From: Caldifarciminota bacterium
Lineage (GTDB): Bacteria; Hydrothermota; Tepidihabitantia; Tepidihabitantales; Tepidihabitantaceae
DNA length: 64,000 nt
Direction of reading: 5' to 3'
Assembly: GCA_026418295.1 (NCBI GenBank)
Contig: JAOABP010000004.1
Location: 1 to 64,000 of the forward strand
The notes under the pieces were generated by a model. It had not been told where the DNA came from and ran no database searches. It saw only the letters and a list, made by a program, of their open reading frames with translations. A program made the translations under genes and the position numbers. Below are positions 19,882 to 30,253 of the stretch, piece after piece. Numbering within the stretch: the stretch's first letter is position 1; each line of letters begins with the position of its first letter.

Positions 19882-20466
19882 TTACAGCTTACCTGAACTG
19901 AACTCAGCAGTCGACAGCTGCAACCGAACCAGCGGAGTATAAACCGGACCGGAAGGATGAAGTTCGCTCTGATAAATAATCAGCTCAGATACCCGCCATT
20001 CTGAACTGACAAAGGAGACACTGTTAATGAACTGAACGTTAACCGGCACTCGCATCCGCCCAAGGGTAAGATGAGGGCTAAAGGGTCTCCGCTCGGGTAC
20101 AAATCCGATTCTCATCAGTGTCTGAACAACTTCCCTCTGAAGCGCGATTACCCTGTCTGCACCGGTTCCCACCCCCGCCCAGATTACTCGCGCCCGGTTC
20201 ACACTCGGAAAGGCACCTAAACCCGCCAGCTGGCATGAAAATTCAGGGAAACCGGCTATCGATTGTTTTAATCTGGATTCGGCGTTTTGGACGAACTCGG
20301 AAGTTACCTCGCCCAGAAAAGCTAATGTGATATGCATCTGCTCCGGTTTCACCCATTTCACTGAAAATTCTGTTTTAACCTCCAGATCTTTCACCAGCCG
20401 AGCAAGCTCCCCTCTTACAGACACTGAAGTATCGACAGCAACAAAACTCCTGATTTTTTCACTCAT
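19882..20466 (-). CDS. thpR: RNA 2',3'-cyclic phosphodiesterase
   Basis: Two HxTx motifs HITLAFLG and HLTLGRM; start at MSEKIRSFVAVD. Confidence 0.9.
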   Translation of the reverse strand: MSEKIRSFVAVDTSVSVRGELARLVKDLEVKTEFSVKWVKPEQMHITLAFLGEVTSEFVQNAESRLKQSIAGFPEFSCQLAGLGAFPSVNRARVIWAGVGTGADRVIALQREVVQTLMRIGFVPERRPFSPHLTLGRMRVPVNVQFINSVSFVSSEWRVSELIIYQSELHPSGPVYTPLVRLQLSTAEFSSGKL

Positions 20467-20496
20467 TATGATAAAATGCCTTGATAGCTGCAAAAG

Positions 20497-21537
20497 TCAA
20501 ACGAACTGCCTATCGGCATTTGCAGAACCCAAACCACCGCAGCCTCCGATTCCTTTGTCCGGAAATTTATATCTGATCAGTTTGAAAAATTTCCATGTCG
20601 GGCTGGGTAACAGCGTATGGATTATCCAAAGGAAAATTTGTTTCCGGTTACAGGGAAATTTTCTGCGGGCTCTGATCTGATTTCTGGATAAACTAAAACC
20701 CGCCCTTGCCCCGGCGATGACTGATTTGAAATGAAGCAGATTCTTAGATATATGGCGCATGATCCATAGTTTACAGAGCAACCAGTTGTAGGGAAACGTA
20801 AAGTACTTATTAAAAACAAGAACCCCGTTCCGAACATAATAAGTTGTAACAAGAGGAGAAGAAAACTGACGCCGGCGCCGGCGGTGCAGGGTGATAAAAT
20901 CGGGTTTGTAGACGATAGTTGAACCGGCGAGCAAGAACTGAAGTGTAAGGTCCGCTTCCTCAAATCCCCAGAAAAAATCCTCCGGATAACCGCTGATTTG
21001 CCTGAGGGCTGAGCTCCTGAAGATCGTCCCGCTACCATGGATAAAATGCCCCCGGAATCCCTGGTTCGCATCTCCGCCCCATGCAAATACTTCCCAGTCT
21101 TGGGTCTCACAGGACTGGTCATAGAAATTTACCACCCGCGTGCACAGGACATCAATTTCATTTCCTGAAGTTTCAAGAAATTCCACGATATTTTTAATCG
21201 TCGCCGAATCTGCCGGCTGAGAGTCGTCATCATATTGAAAAACATATTTACCCCGGGCATTCTTGAGAAATAGGTTGCGGGCACCGACTCCGATGTTCTT
21301 CTCGGTCCGGTATACTATAAGTTCTCTGCAACCTCCAAATTCCCGCTGGAGCATCTCCTGAGTGTCATCAGAAGAATGATTATCAACAACAATGATCTCC
21401 CTGTTCGGATAACCGTCCCTGAGCAGACAGTCAAGCGTGGTCCTCAATTCCCGGGACCGGTTATAGGTTAATATTCCGATGGAAATTAGTGGAAATTCCG
21501 GCACTGCGAACCCCTGACCCCGGTACATCTGGTGCAC
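20497..21537 (-). CDS. Glycosyltransferase family 2
   Basis: ISIGILTYNRSRELRTTLDCLL...IIVVDNHSSDDTQEML...YVFQYDDDSQPAD. Confidence 0.9.
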   Translation of the reverse strand: MHQMYRGQGFAVPEFPLISIGILTYNRSRELRTTLDCLLRDGYPNREIIVVDNHSSDDTQEMLQREFGGCRELIVYRTEKNIGVGARNLFLKNARGKYVFQYDDDSQPADSATIKNIVEFLETSGNEIDVLCTRVVNFYDQSCETQDWEVFAWGGDANQGFRGHFIHGSGTIFRSSALRQISGYPEDFFWGFEEADLTLQFLLAGSTIVYKPDFITLHRRRRRQFSSPLVTTYYVRNGVLVFNKYFTFPYNWLLCKLWIMRHISKNLLHFKSVIAGARAGFSLSRNQIRARRKFPCNRKQIFLWIIHTLLPSPTWKFFKLIRYKFPDKGIGGCGGLGSANADRQFV

Positions 21538-21615
21538 TGCATTTGCGTAGTATATTAAGGAACGCCCTTGCAGGGCATGATTTTCCCCCGCTGTGGTCTG
21601 AAGTGCAGAGTCACG

Positions 21616-22842
21616 CTACAATCTGATCAGAACGCGCCTTAATTGATCAATGGCAGTCCAGGCAGCACGCTGCTTTATTAATTCCCTTGTCCCCGAAAAC
21701 ATATACTGCTGAATCCGCTGTTTCTTGCCAGCCAGCACGCCAATATACACCAGCCCCACTGGTTTTGCTTTCGTCCCCCCTCCCGGACCTGCAATACCAG
21801 AAACTGCAACTGCGCAATCGGCACCTGTAATCCGGACTGTCCCTTTAAGCATTTCATTGACTGTCTCCCGACTGACCGCACCATGCCTTTCCAGGGTTGT
21901 TTTACTCACCCCTAGGAGATTCTCCTTAATATCATTGGCATAGGCAATTACCCCTCCCAAGAAATAATCAGATGAGCCGGGAACGCTGGTGATCAGATCA
22001 CCTACTAAGCCACCGGTGCAGGATTCAGCAGTTGCAACCGTGAACCGATTTTTGCGCAGCAGGTCTCCGACAATTTCAGCCAAACTCTTCTCGGCAACAG
22101 CATAAACATTATCTCCCAGTAATTCAACTGCCAAACTGACACACCTCTTTACATTAAACTCATCCGGCCCGCTAAAAACCAAATCCAGACCGGAAACCGA
22201 CGGGTAATAACCAATGCGAACGCAGGGAAACTTTTTCAATTTTTTTTCAAGTCGCGGGGCCCACTGGGATTCAATCAACCCGGAAGTCCGAACCAAGGCA
22301 GTATGTATCTTTTGGTACGTAACAATTTTATTATTTTTAAGATAATCTATAATTCCGTTATCCAACAGCACTTTCATTTCCTGAGGGACTCCAGGGAGCA
22401 GAATAATAATACTGCCTTGATGCTCGATCGCCATTCCGGGAACCATGCCGATCGGATTGAGGAAAACCTTGGCTCCCTGCGGTATATAAGCCTGTCTCTC
22501 TGCAAGCCGGGGCATCTTGATTTTCTTCTTTTCAAATATCCGCTGAATTCTGGTTCTGACAGTGCTGTTTACGCTCATTGAACGGTTAATCAACCCGCAT
22601 ACTGCTGCAAGCGTCCGGTCATCATCTGTCGGTCCCAGTCCGCCGGTAATAAATATCAATCTGACCCTGATCAGCGATTCTGCCAGCGCCAGCCGGATAT
22701 CTTTCTCCTCATCGCCAACCCTGACTACCCGTTTAACTGTGATGCCGAGCTCTGCCAAACGTCGGGCAATAAAAGCCGAATTTGTATCTACTACACTTCC
22801 CCTCAGCAGTTCGTCACCAACTACTATCAGTTCACATTCCAT
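21616..22842 (-). CDS. cinA: CinA family (molybdopterin-binding domain plus nicotinamide-nucleotide amidohydrolase domain)
   Basis: IVVGDELLRGSVVDTNSAFIARRLAELGI, FITGGLGPTDDDRT, ATAESCTGGLVGDLITSVPGSSDYFLGGVIAYAN, SGIAGPGGGTKAKPVG. Confidence 0.95.
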   Translation of the reverse strand: MECELIVVGDELLRGSVVDTNSAFIARRLAELGITVKRVVRVGDEEKDIRLALAESLIRVRLIFITGGLGPTDDDRTLAAVCGLINRSMSVNSTVRTRIQRIFEKKKIKMPRLAERQAYIPQGAKVFLNPIGMVPGMAIEHQGSIIILLPGVPQEMKVLLDNGIIDYLKNNKIVTYQKIHTALVRTSGLIESQWAPRLEKKLKKFPCVRIGYYPSVSGLDLVFSGPDEFNVKRCVSLAVELLGDNVYAVAEKSLAEIVGDLLRKNRFTVATAESCTGGLVGDLITSVPGSSDYFLGGVIAYANDIKENLLGVSKTTLERHGAVSRETVNEMLKGTVRITGADCAVAVSGIAGPGGGTKAKPVGLVYIGVLAGKKQRIQQYMFSGTRELIKQRAAWTAIDQLRRVLIRL

Positions 22843-22843
22843 T

Positions 22844-23311
22844 TCACCCTCTTAAAGGCGGCAAAATGAACAGCAGCAGTCTCAAAACTAAATTGGCACA
22901 GATACCTGCCAGGACATCATCCATCATTACTCCCCAGCCACCTTTTAATCGCTGAACTTTATCTATAAATGGAAGCTTTAAAATATCAAAACCGCGCCAG
23001 AGAATGAAACCGGCTGCCAGCCCAAGTATCGATACAGGATTGCCCAAAAAAGTGATGAAGGTTCCTTCAACCTCATCTATCGTTACCCGGGATGGATCCT
23101 TTCCCCAGACCTGTTCAAGATCACCCGCAACCCATACCCCAAGAAAGAAGACAGCTATGATAACCAGAATCGACAAAAGCGGCAACCGCGCCAGCCAGTA
23201 GGCAGGCACGAGTGCAAAAAAGCTTGTTACTGTGGCCGGAGCAAAGGGAAAATAGCCGGTAAAAAACCCTGAGCCGAGCAAAGACTGAATCTGAAATTTG
23301 AAACCCCTCAA
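22844..23311 (-). CDS. pgpA: Phosphatidylglycerophosphatase A
   Basis: GSGFFTGYFPFAPATVTSF...KDPSRVTIDEVEGTFITF...WGVMMDDVLAGICANL. Confidence 0.9.
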   Translation of the reverse strand: MRGFKFQIQSLLGSGFFTGYFPFAPATVTSFFALVPAYWLARLPLLSILVIIAVFFLGVWVAGDLEQVWGKDPSRVTIDEVEGTFITFLGNPVSILGLAAGFILWRGFDILKLPFIDKVQRLKGGWGVMMDDVLAGICANLVLRLLLFILPPLRG

Positions 23312-23332
23312 TTGAAGTTGAGTTTACAAGTT

Positions 23333-24238
23333 CTAACGCCGACGCCGTGTCGGAAACCGCTGCTCAGCTTCCACTACCAGATTGGCAACGATGAAGATCG
23401 AAGAGTAGGTTCCGAAAATAATACCTACGGTCATCACAAAGGCGAAGTCCCGAATCTCTGCCGTAGCAAGAATCAGCAGAGCAATGGTAACAAACAGAGT
23501 GGTCAGACCGGTAATAACCGTACGGTTGAGTGTCTGATTGATTGCAAGATTAGCTACCTCGGCAAAACTTTCCTTGCGGATTTTCCTCGTATCCTCTCGA
23601 ATCCGATCGGAAATCACGATTGAGTCATTAACGGAATAACCGATGACGGTAAGTATCGCCGCAATCAGCGTCGTGGTAATTTCCTTGTCGAAAAGCGAAC
23701 AGAAACCGAGAACAATCAGAGTATCATGAATCAGAGCGAGAACTGCACCGGTTCCAAATCTGAAATCAAACCGGAAACTTACGTAAATAAGAATACCGAT
23801 AATACCGATCAGAATTGCCAAAAGCACTTTGCTCTGCAGTTCCTTGGAAATACGGGGCCCGACTGCCTCGTCACGTACAATCTCAAATGTAATGTTGGGA
23901 AAAGAAACAGCAAACTGCTGGCGCAAACGTGTTGAAAATCCTGATTCGTCACCGGTTTTATCCTTGGGTTTGACCCGAATCAGAAAATCTCCGGTTTCAG
24001 TCTCCTGTATTGAAGCTCCTGTCTCCCCCATCGCTGCCAGAGCGGACCTAACCGCATCAATTCGCACCGGCTGGGAGAAATGAACCTGCACCAGACCGCC
24101 ACCGGTAAAATCAACTCCGTAACGGAATCCCTTGAACACAATTAAAAGGACGCTCGCCAGCACAAGCAGCAGAGAAATTATAAAGAAGATTTTGCGATTA
24201 TTAACGAACTGTATGTTAGTATTACCGATAAGTTTCAT
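23333..24238 (-). CDS. secF: Protein translocase subunit SecF
   Basis: FRYGVDFTGGGLVQVHF, IYVSFRFDFRFGTGAVLALIHD, AAILTVIGYSVNDSIVISDRIRE. Confidence 0.95.
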   Translation of the reverse strand: MKLIGNTNIQFVNNRKIFFIISLLLVLASVLLIVFKGFRYGVDFTGGGLVQVHFSQPVRIDAVRSALAAMGETGASIQETETGDFLIRVKPKDKTGDESGFSTRLRQQFAVSFPNITFEIVRDEAVGPRISKELQSKVLLAILIGIIGILIYVSFRFDFRFGTGAVLALIHDTLIVLGFCSLFDKEITTTLIAAILTVIGYSVNDSIVISDRIREDTRKIRKESFAEVANLAINQTLNRTVITGLTTLFVTIALLILATAEIRDFAFVMTVGIIFGTYSSIFIVANLVVEAEQRFPTRRRR

Positions 24239-24242
24239 ATTT

Positions 24243-25910
24243 TTAAATCCTCAGGGTTTTGACTTCAAAACGGGAAAGAAACAGATCGAAGATAAATCTG
24301 GTAAGGAAAACTGCGGTCATAACGTTGATAATCAGACCAACTGCAAGCGTAATGGCAAACCCCCGGACCGGACCCGATCCAATGAAATACAGCGCAATCG
24401 CAGTTATTATAGTCGTAGCATTGGCATCAATGATCGTCACCAGTGCCCGTTGGTATCCGGTATCAACTGCCGCCATCGGTGTCTTCCCCGATTTTGACTC
24501 TTCGCGGATCCGTTCAAACACAAGCACATTCGCATCCACCGCCATTCCAATCGTCAGCGCAATACCGGCAAGACCGGGAAGAGTCAAGGTCGCTCGAAGT
24601 GCTGCCAGTACCGCCAGCAGCAGAAAGATATTGATAAACAGTGCTAAATCAGCAAGGATTCCCCCCGCTCCATAGTAAACCAGCATAAAAAGAAGCACCG
24701 CAATCGCACCGACCGCACTGGCAATCAGACCCCGCCGGATGGCATCAGCTCCAAGGGAGGCACCAATCGAACGTTCTTCAACAACTACTACCGGTGCCGG
24801 CAGTGCACCGGAGTTCAGAACAATTGACAGATCCTTAGCCTTGTCACCACGACGGTCATTCATGGTTATCTGCCCCCGGCCATTCGGAATGCGCTCCTGA
24901 ATACGGGGAGCAGAACGCACAACCCCGTCCAGTACTATTGCCAGTCTGCGACCAACATTCCGACCCGTTACTTGGGCAAATTTGGCAGCACCCTCCCGAT
25001 CAAGCTCAAAATTGACCACCCAGGTATTCGCCCGTTCAAGATCGGCACCCTGATAGATTGCCGGTTCAGCTCGACGCAACCGTGTACCTACCAGCTCGGG
25101 CTCACTCTTCAAGAGGTACACCCGAACTACCTTCCCATACTCCTCGGCTTCTACCGGACCAAAGCGGAATTCATAACCCTGGGGCCAGAATTCTCTGCCC
25201 TGCAATAATAGACGGGAAAAAGCAGCAGTATCATCAGCAGCGATCATTAAATCCAGTTCATCACCTTCACTCTTTATGTAACTCAACAGCGAACCGGGTG
25301 CCCCTCTTTCTGACGCTGTGTCCGACTCAACCAGACTCACGGTATCTGCCACAGGGCTAATCAAACCCGCTGCCTGAAGCTTTTCATCAATTACTTTTAA
25401 GGCATCGTAGACTTTAGCCTTCTCCTCAACCAGCTGAAATGTCAGGTGCGCCGGCTGTTTGATGATATTTAATGCCCGCTCGCGGTCCACCCCGGGAAGT
25501 TGAACCAGGATTCTGCCTTTATCGGTTTTCTGAATCGTGGGTTCAAAAACACCAAACTGATCGATTCGATTTCTGATGACTTCCAGTGCCAGATCCGGCG
25601 CTCTTCTTGCCTCCTCTTCGCTCAGCTGACTGCGGTCAATATCCAGAACTACATGCATTCCTCCAACCAGGTCCAGCCCCAGATGAATAATCCTTTTTTC
25701 ATAAAGAGCAGCCTTGTGCCGGTTAAATTCGACAATCTCGGTGAGAACTACCAGACTGTCCGCTCTGTTTGCTGCCTGTGCCAGTTTTTCCTTGAGGAGG
25801 CGTTCTTGTCGGGGAAGAAGAATGTATAACTGGAAACTGGGCCAGAGCAGGAAGCCGGCAATGATTATAATCACCAGCCAGACTGCAAGCTTTATTCTTG
25901 CACCTCTCAA
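24243..25910 (-). CDS. secD: Protein translocase subunit SecD
   Basis: LGLDLVGGMHVVLDID, RNRIDQFGVFEPTIQKTDKGRILVQLPG, GMAVDANVLVFERIREE. Confidence 0.95.
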   Translation of the reverse strand: MRGARIKLAVWLVIIIIAGFLLWPSFQLYILLPRQERLLKEKLAQAANRADSLVVLTEIVEFNRHKAALYEKRIIHLGLDLVGGMHVVLDIDRSQLSEEEARRAPDLALEVIRNRIDQFGVFEPTIQKTDKGRILVQLPGVDRERALNIIKQPAHLTFQLVEEKAKVYDALKVIDEKLQAAGLISPVADTVSLVESDTASERGAPGSLLSYIKSEGDELDLMIAADDTAAFSRLLLQGREFWPQGYEFRFGPVEAEEYGKVVRVYLLKSEPELVGTRLRRAEPAIYQGADLERANTWVVNFELDREGAAKFAQVTGRNVGRRLAIVLDGVVRSAPRIQERIPNGRGQITMNDRRGDKAKDLSIVLNSGALPAPVVVVEERSIGASLGADAIRRGLIASAVGAIAVLLFMLVYYGAGGILADLALFINIFLLLAVLAALRATLTLPGLAGIALTIGMAVDANVLVFERIREESKSGKTPMAAVDTGYQRALVTIIDANATTIITAIALYFIGSGPVRGFAITLAVGLIINVMTAVFLTRFIFDLFLSRFEVKTLRI

Positions 25911-26626
25911 GTCCGCACCTCCTGAATAATCCTTTTCATTTCAAACACTGCTTCTTTTAAACCCACAAAAACCGCCCGGGCGATGATAGCAAAACCGATG
26001 GAGAACCCCTGAGCAATATTCTCCTCAAGTATCGGAACAACATTGGAATAATTCAGTCCATGGCCGACATGAACAGTCAGTCCCGAAGTTCGCGCCGCCT
26101 CTGCAGCAATTTTCAGACGCCTGAGCTGCAAATCCCGTCGTCCCAAGTCCTTGCTGTAAAGGTCGGTATTCAATTCCACGACTTGAGCTCCAATCTCTGC
26201 TGCGCTCTTGATTTGATCCGGATCGGGTTCAACGAATATGCACACCCTGACACCCGACCTTTTCAGAGATGCAACTATCCGCTGCAGGGCTCTTTTCTGC
26301 TTTATGACATCAAGTCCCTTTGTTGTAGTAATTTCAGTCACCACCTCCGGCACGAGCGTCACCTGAGCAGGCTTTATCCTTCGAAGAAAGTTAACCGTTG
26401 ATGTTACTGGGGCAGCTTCAACCGTCAATTCGGTTTTGATTGTCTGACGCAGAAGTCTGACATCGCGGAAATTAATATGCCGCTGATCCTGACGCAAATG
26501 AACAGTAATGCCATCCGCCCCTCCCAGCTCAGCGAGCGTTGCCGCCTGAACCGGATCGGGGAAATTTTCGCGCCGCGCTTGGCGTAATGTGGCGATATGA
26601 TCGATATTAACCGACAGTAGACGCAT
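25907..26626 (-). CDS. pdxJ: Pyridoxine 5'-phosphate synthase
   Basis: LSVNIDHIATLRQARRENFPDPVQAATLAELGGADGITVHLRQDQRHI, HVGHGLNYSNV. Confidence 0.95.
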   Translation of the reverse strand: MRLLSVNIDHIATLRQARRENFPDPVQAATLAELGGADGITVHLRQDQRHINFRDVRLLRQTIKTELTVEAAPVTSTVNFLRRIKPAQVTLVPEVVTEITTTKGLDVIKQKRALQRIVASLKRSGVRVCIFVEPDPDQIKSAAEIGAQVVELNTDLYSKDLGRRDLQLRRLKIAAEAARTSGLTVHVGHGLNYSNVVPILEENIAQGFSIGFAIIARAVFVGLKEAVFEMKRIIQEVRT

Positions 26627-26632
26627 TATGCG

Positions 26633-26661
26633 ATTTTAGACAAGAAATTTAATACTGTCAA
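26633..26661 (-). promoter_or_regulatory. Predicted sigma70-type promoter (leaderless layout) for pdxJ-secDF-pgpA-cinA
   Basis: Minus strand TTGACA (26661-26656), 17-nt spacer, TAAAAT (26638-26633), 6 nt, ATG 26626. Confidence 0.65.
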
Positions 26662-26677
26662 ATTAAATCAGCCGGCA

Positions 26678-27841
26678 TTAATCTGCCCTTCTTTCGGTTC
26701 TTAGCCAGTTATATTTAACCCGTTTCCCGAAAAAGTACTGCCAGTAACCGACAATTAGTGCCCAGTTAACCCAGATATAATACTGCGGCAGTAGAAACTT
26801 CCTCAAGTTCCCTTTTACATATGGAACCAGCGGTGTAGTCAGATATGTAAGCAGCTGCAGAATCAGCAAAATCCGGAAAAAGGGTATCGTTATTTTAATC
26901 GCTGATGCAATTAAAATTGACAGCAGAATGAATGGAACGAACCACCGGAGGTATTTATGCGAAAATAACACCCAGGCAACAGCTCCATATTTGGGTAATA
27001 AAATTCTGCTGTACCGGAAGATCTGCTGGACATTACCGCGATTCATTCGCGCCTTGCGAGTGAATTCGATCTCTGGAGGTTCAACTTTGGTCCAGACAAC
27101 GGATTTTGGCTCATACACTGACTTGTATCCCTGAAGGAAAACAAATATCCCCAGCACATAGTCATCGTTGATAATATCATGCGGTAGCGGTCGAACCAAA
27201 GAACGACGGACAAACATTGCGTATCCGGATATACCGACCGTGCAGCCAATCATTCCCTCTAGTTCCTTTAATTTGTTTTCATACCGATCCCAGATACTTT
27301 CTGCAATATTGCCCTCTTTGTTACGGCGGACATAGGCAGTTGCCACCATCCCCACTTTCGGATCCCGAAACCGCGCGACGCCCGCCTTTAACGCCTGGGG
27401 TTCAAGAAGAACATCGGCATCCGTAAAAAGGATAATTTCCCCTGATGCTTTTTCTGCGAGCATGTTAATGACCGCACTTTTTCCAACCCGTTCATTCACG
27501 GTAATCAGTCTGATTCGACTATCGCTTTCAGCAAAGCTTTGTACAATTTCATTTGTTCGATCCGTAACGGCATCGGTACCGACAAGTACCTCCAGTTTAT
27601 CAGCCGGATAATCAAGTTCCTGGCAATTACGCAACTTGGTACCGATCGTCAGCTCTTCATTCCAGGCGGCGATTGCAATCGTTACCCTGGGAAACTCCAG
27701 ATATTGGGGCAAATCAACTTTTTTATCCTTACGGCGAATCTTCACAATCAAAAAAAGAATCAGTGGAAAGATAAACCAGTGATACACAAATAAAATCAAG
27801 GGTGTCCAGAAAAATAAAATGGCTATCAGGTCAAACATCAT
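26678..27841 (-). CDS. Glycosyltransferase family 2 with C-terminal membrane segments
   Basis: VTIAIAAWNEELTIGTKLRNC...EVLVGTDAVTDRTNEIV...ILFTDADVLLEP; C-terminal hydrophobic helices. Confidence 0.9.
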   Translation of the reverse strand: MMFDLIAILFFWTPLILFVYHWFIFPLILFLIVKIRRKDKKVDLPQYLEFPRVTIAIAAWNEELTIGTKLRNCQELDYPADKLEVLVGTDAVTDRTNEIVQSFAESDSRIRLITVNERVGKSAVINMLAEKASGEIILFTDADVLLEPQALKAGVARFRDPKVGMVATAYVRRNKEGNIAESIWDRYENKLKELEGMIGCTVGISGYAMFVRRSLVRPLPHDIINDDYVLGIFVFLQGYKSVYEPKSVVWTKVEPPEIEFTRKARMNRGNVQQIFRYSRILLPKYGAVAWVLFSHKYLRWFVPFILLSILIASAIKITIPFFRILLILQLLTYLTTPLVPYVKGNLRKFLLPQYYIWVNWALIVGYWQYFFGKRVKYNWLRTERRAD

Positions 27842-29004
27842 TCCTCCTTAAAACAGAAATCCGCCAAAACCTTCTGATATAACGCGAGATGTTTTTCCGC
27901 TGTTTTCTCCCAAGTAAACTGATTAACCCAGGTGCGTCCCCGGATTATCATCTCACTGCGCAACTGCTCCGATGTCAGAAGCTGCCGCAACTTAATCTCA
28001 AGAAGGTTGGAGTCACTGGGGGGGAACAGCAGAGCCGCATTACCAGCCGCCTCGGGTATTGAAGAGGCATCAGATGCCACCACCGGACAGCCGCAGGCCA
28101 TCGCCTCCAAAACCGGCATGCCGAAGCCCTCATACCAAGATGGATACACCAAACACTGAGCTAAATTATACAAGCCCACGAGTAAATCATCGGCAACGTA
28201 ACCAAGATAATGAACCTGGTCACCGATACCAAGATTTATGGCGTACTGGCGTATTTTTTCTGCTCCTAATCCCTCTTTTCCTGCCAGAACGACCCCATCA
28301 GTCAAACCTTCTGCCATCAGCGTTCGGGCAGCACGGAAAAGTGCCTCGAGGTTTTTCCGATGTTCAATTACACCGACACTGAGCAAAAAACGCTGGGGCA
28401 GATTGAATCGGGTACGGATACCTGTAAGGAATCCGGAATCACGGCACGGCTGGAACTTGGAATCAACCCCGTGGTAGATAACAGCAATCTTCTCCTCCGG
28501 CACATGCATTAAGGATACAAGATCATTTTTGGTCGCATCAGACACCGCGATCACCATGGCTGAACGCCTCACTGCGTTCCGTACCTGATAAATCATATAA
28601 CGGCGGTAAATCCGGGTATACGCCTGCGGCGCTTTAAGAAATGCCAGATCATGAACAGTAGTTACACAGGGGCAGTTTGCATTTAACGGAACAACAAAGT
28701 TCGGTCCGTGAAACAGCGCGACTTTTCGGTGATTCAAATAGCGGGAAACAAGCAAATTGAGCCATAACGGCGAATACAACTGTGCCAGTCTACCATCTTC
28801 GCGATAAAATCTGCCTATTGCGACATACTCGCAGTTGGATGGAATTTCGCCTGACCGAACCGGCCTGTCTCCCAGCAGAAGATACGTAAACTCTGAGTTT
28901 AAAGCACTGAGATGATAAATCAGTTCCGAAATGTAATTGCCGATACCAGTTTTCGGACGCAAAAGTTTACGCACATCCAGCGCAACTGTCTTTCTGAGTT
29001 TCAT
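27838..29004 (-). CDS. Glycosyltransferase family 4 (GT-B)
   Basis: ALDVRKLLRPKTGIGNYISELIYHL, TTVHDLAFL, YPSWYEGFGMPVLEAMACGCPVVASDASSIPEAAGNAALLFPP. Start set to ATG 29004 (track uses TTG 29016). Confidence 0.92.
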   Translation of the reverse strand: MKLRKTVALDVRKLLRPKTGIGNYISELIYHLSALNSEFTYLLLGDRPVRSGEIPSNCEYVAIGRFYREDGRLAQLYSPLWLNLLVSRYLNHRKVALFHGPNFVVPLNANCPCVTTVHDLAFLKAPQAYTRIYRRYMIYQVRNAVRRSAMVIAVSDATKNDLVSLMHVPEEKIAVIYHGVDSKFQPCRDSGFLTGIRTRFNLPQRFLLSVGVIEHRKNLEALFRAARTLMAEGLTDGVVLAGKEGLGAEKIRQYAINLGIGDQVHYLGYVADDLLVGLYNLAQCLVYPSWYEGFGMPVLEAMACGCPVVASDASSIPEAAGNAALLFPPSDSNLLEIKLRQLLTSEQLRSEMIIRGRTWVNQFTWEKTAEKHLALYQKVLADFCFKEE

Positions 29005-29095
29005 TTTTCTTTTCAATATAGGAGCATTTCACTTCAAGTCAAGGATACGAAAAGGCGAACTTGAATTGGTAAACCCAAATGCTATTTTAAAGACT

Positions 29096-30253
29096 ATGAA
29101 TCTGCTCGTTGATGCCTCATTTCATACGGGTATCAGAGTAGGAATTGCCCGCTATATCGAATGCCTGGTACGGGAATTAAGTTTTCTTTGCAATGTCACG
29201 GTCCTTACATCAGTACCCGATTTGTTTTCTAATGTAAAATGTACTACGATTTCAATTCCAGCATGGACCCGAAGTCACCGTGGCAGGCTGCTGTGGCAAT
29301 TTACCAGGCTGAGAAATTACTGTACAAAAGCTTATGATCTGCTTTTCTGCCCAACTCCGGTTGCACCACCATTCTGTTCAATCCCGGTCATATCAGTCGT
29401 CCATGATCTAACGCCTCTTATTGCCCACCAACTTCACGGCTCGAAATATAAAGCGAGCTTTCTGATCGCCCTCAAAAGTCTTGTATGGGCAGATTATATA
29501 GTTGCTGATTCTCATTATACAAAACAACAGATTATCAAAAGAGGCATGTTTCCAGCTGAAAAAATAAAAGTGATTTATCTGGGACCTGGAATCGTTGAAT
29601 CTTTCGGAAATTGTGACCTGGGGCTCGAATTTGAACCTTACATTCTGTATGTCGGGGGCCATATCCCAAATAAAAATGTTCCCCGACTGATTACAGCCTT
29701 TTCCCAAATTAACCATTCCGCTCACACCAAATTGGTGCTCGTTGGCTGGGGCACACCGGAACAAATCGGCTCAACACTTGCCACCATTGACGGAACAGGC
29801 ATCCGGAACCGCGTCATCCTGATGCCCGAAATATCTGACCAGGAATTATCAAGTCTGTATCACCACTGTTCTCTGTTTGTTTTCCCTTCACTCTGTGAAG
29901 GGTTCGGTCTGCCGGTTCTGGAAGCAATGTACCACGGTGCCCCGATCGCCTGCAGTTACTCCTCCAGTTTACCGGAAATTGCTGCCAATGGCGCTCTCTA
30001 CTTTGATCCGACACGAACAAAAAGCATCTGTAACACGATAGAATTACTCCTCAGCAATCAAACCCTGCGCCATCAATTAAGCAGCGCAGCCCGGAAACGA
30101 GCTCAATTATTCTCCTGGAAGAACGCTGCCCGGGAATTATTACAGTTAGCCGAAAAAGTCGTTCACACCCGGCGTCGAGTTAGAAGCCAGTCGCCGCAGC
30201 GCCATCGCCATTCCAAACCACATCCCGATTACCATGAAGGTACTGCTGAGTGA
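29096..30253 (+). CDS. Glycosyltransferase family 4 (GT-B)
   Basis: MNLLVDASFHTGIRVGIARYIECLVREL, SVVHDLTPLIAHQ, FPSLCEGFGLPVLEAMYHGAPIACSYSSSLPEIAANGALYFDP. Start set to ATG 29096 (track starts at 28937). Confidence 0.9.
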   Translation: MNLLVDASFHTGIRVGIARYIECLVRELSFLCNVTVLTSVPDLFSNVKCTTISIPAWTRSHRGRLLWQFTRLRNYCTKAYDLLFCPTPVAPPFCSIPVISVVHDLTPLIAHQLHGSKYKASFLIALKSLVWADYIVADSHYTKQQIIKRGMFPAEKIKVIYLGPGIVESFGNCDLGLEFEPYILYVGGHIPNKNVPRLITAFSQINHSAHTKLVLVGWGTPEQIGSTLATIDGTGIRNRVILMPEISDQELSSLYHHCSLFVFPSLCEGFGLPVLEAMYHGAPIACSYSSSLPEIAANGALYFDPTRTKSICNTIELLLSNQTLRHQLSSAARKRAQLFSWKNAARELLQLAEKVVHTRRRVRSQSPQRHRHSKPHPDYHEGTAE

